Positions 1-11,750 of a stretch of DNA of 64,000 bases are shown one piece after another. Source of the stretch: Ailanthus altissimus (Eukaryota > Streptophyta > Magnoliopsida > Sapindales > Simaroubaceae). The DNA is taken from the NCBI GenBank assembly GCA_946807835.1, contig OX327683.1:15443001-15507000 (forward strand), written 5' to 3'. The stretch's first letter is position 1. Every line of letters starts with the position of its first letter. The notes under the pieces were generated by a model, which made no database searches, was not told the DNA's origin, and saw only the letters and a list, made by a program, of their open reading frames with translations. The position numbers and the translations under genes are program-made.

Positions 1-1140
1 CTCCCTAGTGCCAGCTTACCATCGCGCCAGTGACAGCCCAGCGCTCCAACGCCATCACCTCATCGCTCCAGCGATGAGGCCTTTTACACACAGCGCCCCA
101 GCGACAGTAATATAGTGGCCTAGCAGTAGTGCGATTCCTAATCCAATAAAAATTGAGATTTTCAAGCTTAAATCAATCCCTATAAAAGGCCACTTATCCC
201 CATCCTTTAGAGAACATCAAGAACACACAACACAAGTCTTAGAGAGCAATTGGAGCTTAATTAAAGCAGCCATAGAGAGAGATTCAAGGCATTCTTCAGC
301 ATTAAGAGTTTCTTAGGCAACGCAATCAAGAGCAATTCAATGTCTCTATCGATTTGCTATTGATTGTATCATGTTTTTATTATTATTTTTGCCGTTGTTC
401 TCTTGTAGCTATGAACTAAATTTTCTTTCTAGAGTTAATCTTTGAACTCAATATGTGCTCTTAATTGCCATATCTTTTTAATATTTAATAAACATAATTC
501 TTTGTTATTCAAATTACTTGTTCTTAATGCTTCAATATATTTGGCCAATACATGGTGAATGAATTGGTAATATTTTTTATAAACTCGAAGGATGAATCAT
601 TATATTTAGACCTAGGTAATTTGATGCATGATTGTAGAGTAACATTCAATATTGCATATGCAAGTTTCAAATTAGGATAGGAATATACCTAATTGGCATA
701 TATGATCAATAAGACTTAATCTTAATGAATCTTAATTTATTATAAGTACCATAGGAATATAGGTTTGGTAAATTAAGGTATACTTACATGACCTTTGAAG
801 AGGCTTGTGAATACATTAGTGTCTTGATCAATAACAAATTCTATGGGAATTAAATATTAGAGGATTTATCATTAGAAAGAATATTAAGGGATAGTATTAA
901 CCCTAGGTATTTTCTATATTGCTATCTTCCAAATCTCTTTACATTGTGTAATTGCTTTTATATTTTCTAAATTCACTTTTAAACTTTTATTTTTCTGAAT
1001 AATTATTAGAAAGACATAATTTTAGTACTTGGTTAAAAAGAATATATTATCCATGTGGGTTTAACATACGACTCTTTTGTCCCTTTATTACTTGCATATG
1101 ATAGTGTATACTTGCATTTAATTTTAAAATATAGAAATAT
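1..1140 (+). repeat. LTR/leader remnant, unclassified retrotransposon family, copy A1
   Basis: Non-coding, retrotransposon LTR-like. It begins inside the element, so the true left end is outside the window. The first 105 bases carry four short hairpin-like modules of the type GCGCTCCAGCGC. A TATA-like CTATAAAAGG lies at about 180, followed by a presumed transcribed leader. The order of landmarks (GCGC modules, TATA-like stretch, leader, GTGTACACTTGC-like end near 1100) recurs at 48090-49495, which is diverged but collinear. The end resembles Athila/Tat-type Ty3/gypsy LTRs, but no primer-binding site or coding region follows in either copy, so the class is uncertain. Confidence 0.42.
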
Positions 1141-1526
1141 CGCATCAACTATTTGGTTAGAATAGTCAAAGGAACTAAACTAGGCTTCCAACTTGGCAAT
1201 CCATTAACTTGTCTCTGATTGGTCCATTTCCTAACACATGGATTGTGTTTCTTAACAAATGTTTGTTCCATGCATCACACTTATATGAAAATCCATGTGT
1301 TAAATTGAAAATTCCTTTTCTAAGCCAATAGAAAAAAAAATTCCAAAAATATTCCATGACCGTCTAACTCCCTAATCGACTATGAAATTATCAATTTAGG
1401 TCTAATACCTCTCACGCGCACCATAAAAAAATATTTCTAATACTGTTAAAATCGGGTAACCCTACGATTTCTTTATCGCTTTATACCAAAATCTAGGTAT
1501 CTTCACTATTAATAGTAATCGGGTAT
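1141..1526. other. Intergenic, no feature recognised
   Basis: An AT-rich stretch between the A1 remnant and the copia LTR fragment. The 60-codon minus-strand frame at 1175-1357 has no family resemblance and no repeat partner, so it is not called as a gene. Confidence 0.5.
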
Positions 1527-3235
1527 TACAGTAAGTCTATATCTAGATTGTCAGGACAATTAATCTTAGCAAACTATGAGCTTAGTGGAAGCTTGTATAG
1601 GCATACAGATATTTAGTAAGAACTAAGTACTGAACAAACTCATGGGAACATCCAATAAACATCCCATAAAGAAGCTGTAAAATTATAAAGTCGTCAATAG
1701 AGGGTTTTCTTTAGTTGAGTCATATTCGTGGTTCTTTGACTTAGGCACCACGGTGGGCTTATAAGTGATGCATCATACTTTGGTTCTATGTATGTCAAAG
1801 ACCTTTCATGGTCTGACCTCTAGCTGTTATTGGACATTATCAAATGCTCATAGAGTCTGGTATGCGTAGATATGGGATTCGTCAACTCATATTGAGTTGC
1901 ATATCTTGATGCTCTCAGATTGTATTTTAGAAAGTCTTATGGCTATAAACATAAACCCAGGAAAAGAGTTTTTTTATAAAGTTAAATAATATCGTAAAGG
2001 ATATATTTAGAGATAAGTTCATGATCAAGCACATAGAAATTTAACAATGATGATATATGTCTCTACTCTTCCAAGATATAAGTGACTGATGGACTATACG
2101 TATATAATTTAAGCTCAACTTATATGGTTCAATTTGCTGATTTGTAATATTCGTAACGTAGATATAGGCATTGTTAATGGACTTATGAAAGAGTTTCATA
2201 AGTCAAATCGAGTGTAAACTTAAAGAGTCTTATAATATGAAGTATACTTGTTAAGGACTGGAGTAGCAAGCTGGGTTAAAGAGTTCAATTAAAGAAAATT
2301 ACATTTAAGTAAGATTTGGTATTGGGACTTCTTGAGATAAACATATGTCAAAATTGAATTGTTAGAATTTGACACATCACTAAGCCTTAAAAGGATCAGT
2401 TTTGGTATAATACTTATACAAGTGTTGGACACTTGACATAGACTTGATTATTTTATTAAAGTTTATTAGATAAGTTTTGTTTAATGTTCAAATAAGTCTT
2501 TGGACACTTGTCTCATTTGCAGTGGTCTGTACTATTTTAATAAAGTTTATTTGATAAGTTTTGTTTATAGAAAAGGACACGTACTAAATGGTGTCATTAT
2601 TATAATCAAGACTTAAGAGTTAAATTTTAACTAAAAGCTTGACAAGTATCAACTTATACTTAAAATAATCAAAAGGCTTAAAATATATATATTTGTTTTA
2701 ACTTAGAAAGATGTGTTCGGCCAAGTGAAAAAGATATAAGACAAAAGTGGCTTTTACCATTTATCTATCATGTAAAAAAAGGTTAGAACACATGTTTGAA
2801 AGGTGAAAAAAAGAAGAGTTTTTGCCATCATCTTTTACAAGAGAGATATTTGGTCAATTTTTTTAAGAGAAGAATGAAGTGTTTTCTTTTTCTTCAAAGT
2901 CCCATTTTTGCCCAAATTAAGAGATACCAAAGTAAGAGTTGTTTGAAGAAATCCTATTGGAATAGAAAGGCTATCATTCTAACTTCTTGCTCCCACCACT
3001 GTCAAAGACTAGAATTATTAAAGAGAATACTTCAAAAGTGAGACTTTGAGATCTAATTTGTCTAACAACATTACCGGCAGTTCATCAAGGGTATATTTTA
3101 TGTTATTGATGGAGTTATTGTGTCCATATAGTTTTAAAATGCATATTATGCTTTCGTTATATGGTATATGACATGTAGTTGCATTTCACAACCTATACAC
3201 ACTCACACACCCGATCCAGTTTAAAAGCCCCAACA
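1527..3235 (+). repeat. 5'-truncated copia LTR fragment
   Basis: From about 1527 to 2290 this follows the plus-strand copia LTR at about 52230-53060 base for base in many blocks, and the reverse complement of the LTRs at 5695-8013 and 14738-17071. The first few hundred bases of the LTR are missing. The right end, CCCCAACA at 3228-3235, looks like a retroviral CA terminus. It abuts the minus-strand copia integrase relic, suggesting that this LTR inserted there. No primer-binding site follows, so it is a solo or truncated LTR. The boundary at 3235 is by eye. Confidence 0.5.
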
Positions 3236-5200
3236 ATATTCCTAACTTAGTGCATTGTATGGGTGATTAAAGATTTTGTTAATCAATTTTGTGCATGAAC
3301 ATCTGACATAGGATGTCTTACATCGACTCTTATGATGTCTAATAGTCATAAAATATTTTAGATTAAACTCACTAGTATTATCTAAACATAAGGTTTTAAT
3401 AGGGTAATTTAACAATTGTGCCCTTAATTTAATGATTTGTACTAGTAATCTATCGAATGCAATATTTCGTATAGATAGTAAATAAACATATGATTATCAT
3501 ATAGATGTATGAATCAAAATCATAAAATAGCGAAAAGAGTCTATTCGGTGAGTGAATTGATCCACATATATTTTCTAAAAATGATAGGGATTCTAGACCA
3601 ATCTCAAAAGGGATGGTCTAATTACAAGTTTGGCTTGTGAGCAAGTGGTAAAAATATTCTTATTAGATAACAAAATATTCGGGTTCTTTAACCATAAGAA
3701 TTTTCAATGATCATACGCATCATAGTTGATCCTAGATGACCAAAATGGTCATGCAATAGCATAACATTTTTAGATTACTGAATTTTTAGTTCATTACTGT
3801 GTAGTTCAATTGAATTTATGAATGTATATACAAACCAGATAATAAGGCATAAATCTTTTCAAATATGCATTTGTTTTAGATGTTGGAAGTAATACAAAGA
3901 TATTGATATTATTTTCACTCAAAGTCCCAATATGATATCTATTTTGGTGAATATCTTTAAAAATAAGTAAATTTCTTTTGAATCTACCTATATATAAAAC
4001 TTCACTTATATATAACTTTGTTCTACTTGCTAACAAGATCGTTGTTCTTTTGGAGCCTTCAATTAGATTTATTAGAAGTGTTGACTTTTCCTTCAATATT
4101 TCTTATCTTAAATGATAGTGTATATAACTGTGCTGTCAGTTAAACAAGCATCCTCAACCTTTTCAAAGTGGAAAATTCATATCTAAAAGTCATTCCTTAC
4201 ATTAAATAAAAGTTCAAGGTCGATATCAAGATGATATATCTAAAAAGTTATATTTTATACGAAAAGACCTAGGAAGGAGATATTAATTAAAGCTTAATGA
4301 TTGGTGTTCCTTTTTTTTTTTGTCTGTAAAGAAATCAAAGACATCTATATGAGTAAAATCTGTAGGATCTTGAGTCATCAATAAGAATTATCTTTATATT
4401 CTTTCCCTTTACCTTAATAGATGTCCCATAACGTACTACTTCAATAACAAGTATTTTTATAATATTTATGTCTTTTATTCTTTATACTATTGTCTTTGTC
4501 TTGGTGTTTTTGTCCCCTTTTAGTATTCCTTTGTGCTTGGTATTTATGGCCATTATGAGGTCTACACTCTCTTCATTCTCCATGACCATGCCCAACATTT
4601 GTTATGAGTATTTGCATTCACTTCTATGAATGACTGAGAACCAGTTAGACGTGATTCATTATTTTTCAATAAAAGTTCATTATTTTTTTCAGCAAACAGA
4701 AAATATGAAATTAATTTCTAATATCGATTCTTGTGATACTATTGCTGCAAAACAACGTTAGAGACATAAAAAGTAGAGAATGTCTTCTATAACATGTCTT
4801 GTTTTGTAATTTTCTCACTACACAATTTGTTGTGAAGTGATTCTGAATATTGCAAAATTGTATTCAGCAATATTTTAATTCATCCACTCATATCTTGCTC
4901 TTGGGAGGAACATATCTTTCCGATGATTATATCTTTATTTAGATTTTTTTCAAAGGATCTGCTAGTCTTTTACTATTAAATATTTAGGTTTCAAGTTCTC
5001 ATGTAGATGATGACAAAGAAAAATTATAACTTTCGACTTGTCTCGTAAGGCCACGTCATTTTCTTTTTCAATCATCTTTTTCAAACTATTTTTTGAAAGT
5101 TCATTTTGACATTCAATACCCATGATAGGTTATTATTTCAAAGGTATCAAATACAGGGATTTATAAATTTGTTCTAGACATTTTTAAGGGATTTTAAATA
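3236..5200 (-). pseudogene. Ty1/copia gag-protease-integrase relic
   Basis: A decayed Ty1/copia polyprotein gene read right to left. A Gag start resembling MSRTNL lies near 5197, followed by a block resembling the copia Gag N-terminus. A Gly/Arg/His-rich stretch near 4560-4640 fits the Gag C-terminus. The 96-codon open frame 3806-4096 matches the copia protease/pre-integrase segment (NLIEGSKRTTILL, then FKRNLLIFKDI and YHIGT). Integrase follows at 3240-3790: the block with IPFEIGLESLSFLENICGSI fits the His/Cys-to-core linker, and LDNTSEF carries a core catalytic Asp. The gene is cut at 3236 by the LTR fragment. Reverse transcriptase and RNase H are absent, and many stops and frameshifts make it non-functional. 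It belongs to a different copia lineage from the elements at 5695 and 51861. Confidence 0.66.
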
Positions 5201-5292
5201 TGGAAGAAGAGAATTAAAATTAGTATGATGAAACATAAATATTATTCAACAATTTTATAATGCAAAATATAAATATTAGAAGTAATGTTTAT

Positions 5293-5520
5293 GAGGCATG
5301 ACCTTCCATATATATATAATAATAAATAAGAGGTAGAGCCTTCCATGTATCGATAGTAATGAAGAGGCATAGTCTTCCATGTAATATAATAGGAAATAGA
5401 AGGTACAGCCTTTCATGTATTGATAGTAATGAGTAGGTACAACCTTTTATATTTTAATAGTCATGAATAGGCATATCCTTCTATATTTTGATAATAATAA
5501 GGAGACTTAGCCTTCCATAT
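5293..5520. repeat. Tandem repeat, about seven units of 34-37 bp
   Basis: Imperfect units of the form GAGGCATAGCCTTCCATGTA followed by an AT-rich spacer start near 5293, 5330, 5364, 5401, 5434, 5468 and 5502. They lie just upstream of the putative Gag start of the minus-strand copia relic, so they probably belong to its 5' leader. Function is unknown. They are not CRISPR-like, since both unit and spacer drift. Confidence 0.65.
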
Positions 5521-5694
5521 GAATAAGTAATTTAAGTAAAGAAACAAATTTAAAAATCTTGGTATAGAACTTTAGATTCTAATACAGAACTTTAAGTTTT
5601 GAATTAATGATATCAATTATTAGTACTTCAAGTTCTAACTTATTGATTTATTTTGCAAAGTTCATATTGCATATACAATATTCGTATTTAAAAG
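5521..5694. other. Leader remnant, no coding feature
   Basis: AT-rich sequence between the tandem repeat and the LTR of the next copia element. It is probably the remaining 5' leader of the truncated minus-strand copia relic. The 5' LTR and primer-binding site of that relic are not present. Confidence 0.35.
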
Positions 5695-8013
5695 GATTAA
5701 AATTATCGAATTGTGTTTCAAAGTGCTTGCATATGATTATGTAAGTGTAATACAATTTCAAAAATTACAATGCACGGCGAAAGCGTTTTGCATGTTACAT
5801 ATTACACTCAATGTATTCATTTAATTACAAGAATATCATACATCAATATGTACAATAATTATACATAAATGATAAATAAAGAATACTTACCCAAAAGAAG
5901 GTAGCTTTACAAATGCTTTGTGTTCCAATGCTCAAGTGAAGAGCTCACAAAAAATATAACTTAAAAATAATTTTAGGCCAAAATCAAGGTGGGTATTTTG
6001 AATCTAGAATGACAGCAATTGAAAATTCTAACATAATTAATTGCTCAACACTTGAGCTCATTTTTCTCTCATTTGGCCGAACACCAAAAGCAAGCTAAAA
6101 CCTATTTTAGCTAAATCATGAAGGACTCTTCTTCTTGGATGAAAATGTGTAAATCTTAGAAGCCATTAATAAAAATACAACTCTTGTACTTTTTCCTCTT
6201 TTGCTAAATTTCACAATCACCCAATACACATTTTTTTTTAACCAAAAGAAACTCTTTTTCTCTATTTGAATGAAAAAAAGGCCGATTCAATTTTTTTTTA
6301 GATGAAGAAGTCTTCTTCATCTACTATTCACACAACACATGGCCAAATGAAAACACATGAAAAATGATTTTTGCAATTGTTTATGCTTTTGATTTTTCTC
6401 AACGGACACTTGTTCATTTAATGGGCATTTGTCAACTTATAAGACCTAATGCATTTGCCACTTTTATTTTTATTTTTCATTTGACCGAGACAAGGCTAAA
6501 ACATTAACTACCACACATGTAAAAACCATTTTTATACTTTATTTAAATGAATCATTATTTTAATATTATAAAGAAAAACAAATGTCCATTTTAATAATGT
6601 TCGGTCTTGCCATGTGTCAATGGATAAGTGTGCTTTTGTAAAAAGCCATTTGTCACACATTCACATATTGTAACAGTCATTTGTTGATGTTTAAATAAAC
6701 ATTTGGTGATTTAATTTTATATGCATGATATGCCATTGGGCTACTATAGCTCAATCACATTAAGCCATGTGATCAATAAAGCCCAAACATAAATGTCCAC
6801 TTATTACACACATTATTTAATTAAAAATAACTGTTAATAAATTATCCTAAACTTAACACTTAAGCTTATGTGCTTTTCAAGATATTTTGAAACAAATTCT
6901 GCTTTTCAAATTTTTTTCGAATCAAACTATTCAATTTGGTCCATTACCTCGGTGCTCAACGAGTACATTTTATATTGTAAGACTCTCTAGGTTCACACCT
7001 GTTTGTCTTACAGAATACTTCTGCAAGTCTGTGAACGAAGCTCTACACACACGTTATGGATATTACAAAATAGCGCATTAAACCATACAAGCTGAGGTCA
7101 ACTATATCCGTATAATCCCTCTGTCACCTATATTCTGGAAGAGCAGAGATATAAATCATCACCATCAAATCTCTTACTATCGATCGCGAACTTATCTTCA
7201 GAATTTGTATTTTCATAAATAATATCCAAAAACTCATTTGCGATATTATTTAACCATAAGGAAAAATCTTTTTGAGGTTTTTGCTTATGACCATAAGACT
7301 TTTTGAAATATAATTCTTGGAGCATCAGGATATACAACTCACCCACATCTATGGACACCTGACTCTATGAGCATCGGACCATATCCAGGGACACCCAGCA
7401 ATCAGACTACGAAAGGTCTCTAACATGCGTGGAACCAAAGCATAGTGGATCACTCACAAGCCCACCGTGGTGCTCAGGTAAGTAGACCACGAATATTGCT
7501 CAACTCGAAATGACCCTTAATTGATGGCTCTATGGGATATCTATTAGAGTCATCACAAGTCTATTAACTACCCAGTCCTTACTAAATACACGTATGCTTA
7601 TACGAGTTTCCACTAAACCCATGGTCTAAGACTAACTATTCGAACAATCTAAATATAGATATACACTGATTCAGAAGGAATACAAATTAACCCGTGTTGG
7701 CAACCATAGATTCGAAATGTTGATTTTGAGAACAGACTGTATAATGACATTTCTCAGCACCATTTGTAACTCTTTGTAACTATGTCATTACTAATACATT
7801 CTTGGGTCTTTATCTCATTTCAGATAAAGTCTTAACTTTTAGAATTGCTAACTTTTAGTGCTGACCCAAACTTCTTTGGATCAGATCTAAACTCTGTTAG
7901 ATCTATAATGTCTGTAAATATTACAAGCTTCTCACTATATAATTATGTATTAATGATTATTATCGAAATAAATAGTATTTATTAGAATGGCACGTAAGCA
8001 CCATCTCCAAAAA
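5695..8013 (-). repeat. 3' LTR of copia element 1
   Basis: Matches 14738-17071 as a direct repeat over its whole length, for example the shared blocks GAATACTTACCC near 5880 and 14914, and CACGTAAGCACCATCTC near 7991 and 17049. In element orientation it starts just after the polypurine tract at 8013 and ends near 5695. The small open frames at 6887-7081 and 7128-7358 lie inside it and have counterparts in the other LTRs, so they are not genes. Confidence 0.75.
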
Positions 8014-8024
8014 CTCTCACTTGC
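8014..8024 (-). promoter_or_regulatory. Polypurine tract of copia element 1
   Basis: On the minus strand this reads GCAAGTGAGAG, immediately before the LTR start. It corresponds to the copia tract GCAAGTGGGAG and to GCAAGTGGAA at 58841 in copia element 2. It would prime plus-strand DNA synthesis. Confidence 0.6.
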
Positions 8025-8039
8025 TCTAATATCATTCAC

Positions 8040-11000
8040 GATGATATCTAATATCTTTCGACTCCACGTTTTTTCTCAAATACTTTAAGAGTTAAGGCTC
8101 TAGTGAGCGGATCCGCTATATTTCCTATAAGATCTACTCTATATATTATTACATCTCTTTCAACCAAGGTTTATCTAATTATGTGGTATTTGATCTCCAT
8201 ATTATTAGACTTCTGGTGTATTCTTGGCTACTGTACTTGAGCAATTACCCCATTAATGGTCGCAATACTGTGGGATAAGATTTACTAAAATTGGAACTAT
8301 TTTGAGTTCAATAAACATTGCTTCCTTTACAGCTTCTAAAGTCGTAAAGTATTCTTTCTCCAAGGTAGAATCAGCTGAAGACACTTACTTAACACTTTAC
8401 TAAATGATTACGGCAACTATTGAGAAGAACTCCTATCTAGATATAGACATTTTTCTATTATCTGGATTAGACTCAAAATCTAAATCAGTGTATCTCTTCA
8501 CTTGTAAGTCATATTCTTCATAAATTTATCTTTTGTACCTCTAAGGTATTTCAGGATACGTTTCGCGACTATCCAATAGTCGTTACCTATATTAGATAGA
8601 TACCGACTTATAACACTTACAACCTTGCTGATGTCAGGTTTCTTACAAAATATGGCATGCATCTAGCTACTTATAACTGATGCATATTTTATGTTAAACA
8701 TTCTAACCCTTTCATCTTTTATCTAACCAGATGATTTCCTAGTAAGATGATTATTGTGTTTGAAAGGTAAATTAATTATCTTACAGTTGTTAAGGTTATA
8801 CCTTTCAAGAACATTTTCTATGTACAAAGATTGAGAGAGTCCTATCAGCTTTCTAGTTTTAACTCTATCTCTATAAAACTTTTATACCCAATATATAATA
8901 AGCCTTTTCCAAATCTTTCATAGAGAAGTTTTTTACTTAAAATTTCTAGACTAACTATTACATACCAATATCATTTTTGATATTTAGCATATCATCTATA
9001 CCTAGAGAACCTAAAAGATAATCTTGCTCCCACTGCCTTTTTTGAACACACATGTTTCCTCTTTATTTGTTTTTATAAAACTATACTCTCTGATTCTTAA
9101 TCAAAACAAATATTCCAGTTTCGGGAGTCCTGCTTAAGTTCATAAATAGACTTCTTTAGTCTTCATACTAGATAAAAAAATCTAGCTAGATGTAAAATCA
9201 TTTGGTTGTTCCATGTATACTTGAGATATGCATTCTGGAATACCGTCTTTACATCTATCTACTAGATTTCATAAAACTAAATATGTTACAATAGCAATGA
9301 AATTTGTATTGACTTTAGCATAGTCACTAGTAAAAGGTATTCTCATGATCGATTTAATATCGCTGAGTTAAACCTTTACCACCAGTCGGGCTTTAAAGGT
9401 CTTTACCTCTAATGGGCCCCTATGCTTTTGCTTATAAACTATTTTATAACCAATGAGACTATTCCTTTTGAGAAGCTTAATCAAGTCCTAGACTTAATTG
9501 ATATACTTTGAGTCAATTTTGAATTTTATGGCTTTGTCATTTTTCTAAATTAATGTCTAACATCACCTCTTTACAAGTCAATCGATCTTCCTTCATCTAC
9601 GAAAACCTCAAGGTCATATTCAAGTATCATATATACCTTATAGATATCCTTAACATTCTTTTCGACTTATGTAAAGGATGTGTCAAAAATGTATTTCACT
9701 CAATTAAGTATAAAGTTTCATCATTGGTTCCATAATTCTTGGATTAACTTTGCCAAGTTAATTCCTTCTACAATCTGCATAACCTATGAGAAAGTTTTTC
9801 TCTAGGAAAGTGGTAATGAATGTTACGTTCCTTTTAGATCGTAAAACTGATATTATTTAAACTGATACTTATCTTTATTGGGTGTAAGTTTATCCTATTG
9901 GGTAAATTTTACATAAATAGGATAGTCTCGAATCTTAACATACTTAAGACTCGATTTTCTGCTAGTCTATATCTTATATAGAGCAATAGGGAAGGCTTTT
10001 GATGAAACTCTATTTAATAAGTGAACAACAGTCTCTCGAGCATAACCCCACAGATATCTTTGGGTGTAAGTTTATCGTGTTAGGTAAAATTTACATAAAT
10101 AGGACAGTCTCAAATCTTAACATACTTAAAACTCAATTTTCTACTAGTCTATATCTCATATAGAGCAATAGGGAAGGCTTTTGATGGAACTCTGTTTAAT
10201 AAGTGAACAACAGTCTCTCGAGCATAACCCTATAGATATCTTTGGAAGATTGGTGTAACTCTTTATCAATCAGACTATATTTAATAAAGTCTAATTTCTC
10301 ATTTATAAAAATACTATTGTGTTTTAGGAATACTTGGAGGACTATAGTGAGCAAGAATCTCATTCTCCCTTAAATAATTTACGAATTTACTACTAATGTA
10401 TTTACCACATCGATCTAATCAAAGACATTTAATACATATAACGGTTAGCTTCTCTATCTCAAGTTAAAACCCTTTGAACATTTCAAAGTTTTCGACTTGT
10501 GTTTCAATAAACACATGTCTAAATCATGACATTTATTGATAAAGATAACAAAGTAGAGAAACCTACCTATACCAATGTGATTTATTAGACCACATAAATT
10601 ACTATGTACTAGCTCCAATAAATTAGTGGCATAGTTTCAAACACTCATAAAAATAGATTTGGTCATCTTCCATTGAATATAGGATTTATAAACCGGATAA
10701 AGTTTCATGGTAAGATCAGTATCTGACTATCTCCAATCAGATGGGCTAGATGTCTAATGTCAATATGACATAATCTGATAAGCACAAATGTATATTATTC
10801 AAAGTTTTTGAACTACTTCTTCTTATTCATTTAAAGTATTTATCTTTTCTTTAACGAGGTACTTTCGACAATATCGTTTACGGTGTCCATTCACGCTGCA
10901 AATGAAAATACTTTCTTTTGCATTTATTCTTATCTTGTGGATTTAGATAAATTAAGATGATTCTTTCAGACTGAGAATAATACTACTTGCACTATTTATG

Positions 11001-11750
11001 TGCACATGCTTCCAAAGTGTATCAATAGATATCGAGGCCAAGATATTTATATGACTTGACTCTTAAATCATCTTTATCCATTTCTGTTAATTTAAATCTC
11101 TTCAGAAGATGCATTATCAAAAACACATCTTATCTTTTTTTGATCTATGGTATATTCAAGTTGTACCGAATCTAGAATACTTCTAAAATTCTAAGTCAGT
11201 CATAAGTATTATTTTGGTTCCCTATAGTTCGTATATGTCTAATATGTATCTCTAATGGATTGCTAGTATTCCTCTTATCTTATCTCTATAAGACAAGACA
11301 ATAGATGTTTAGCAAAATATTTCTAATCATTAATATTAACGTTTTTAGATCATAAATATAATTAGTATATATTTTTCATCTAAAGACGTCATCCCACTAC
11401 TTTGCGTATTTTTCATAATCTCTAAAATAGGAAAGAAAAAACTTAAATACTTTTAAATTTTACAGTAAGAAGTAGATCCAATTAGTATTCTACTCAGGCC
11501 TCATACTTTAGTAACATTGGCCTTTGTAAAACCTAAAGGTAAATAACTCTTGTCAACTGCATCCTATGCAATTCTTACTTTTGATCCTAAATACAGCTTA
11601 TCGTTACACTTTAGCAATATAGGGTAAATGTATTCTAGATTTACTTGTCAATGATCAAATATAAGTTACTAATATTACCCTCATATTTTAGCGATATTAG
11701 ATAATACTTTCGGTTATATTTGCCTCATCTCATGTTTAACTGGCATAATC
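8040..11750 (-). pseudogene. Decayed copia gag-pol (RNase H, RT, integrase), element 1
   Basis: A Ty1/copia polyprotein relic, read from high to low coordinate. Near 8080-8110 the minus strand encodes ADPLTRALT, the RNase H C-terminal signature of copia elements. At 8983-9003 it reads GIDDML, the remains of the reverse transcriptase YVDDML catalytic box, with the usual GSGSK-type block just before it. Integrase sequence around 9700-10900 aligns with the better preserved copy at 56300-57300. Stops and frameshifts occur every few dozen codons. A 181-bp internal tandem duplication (9876-10237) adds a further frameshift. The remaining gag-side sequence continues beyond the nested solo LTR at 13995-14400. 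Confidence 0.7.
9876..10237. repeat. 181-bp tandem duplication inside copia element 1
   Basis: Two consecutive copies about 90 % alike by eye, with period 181: GGTGTAAGTTTATC occurs at 9881 and 10062, and CAGTCTCTCGAGCATAACCC near 10029 and 10210. The period is not a multiple of three, so the duplication shifts the old integrase frame. The matching stretch in copia element 2 appears to be single. Confidence 0.8.

Noticed and set aside
5293..5520. Regularly spaced repeats that could be mistaken for a CRISPR array
   Set aside because: Plant nuclear context, degenerate units and similar, not unique, spacers. They sit in a retrotransposon leader.
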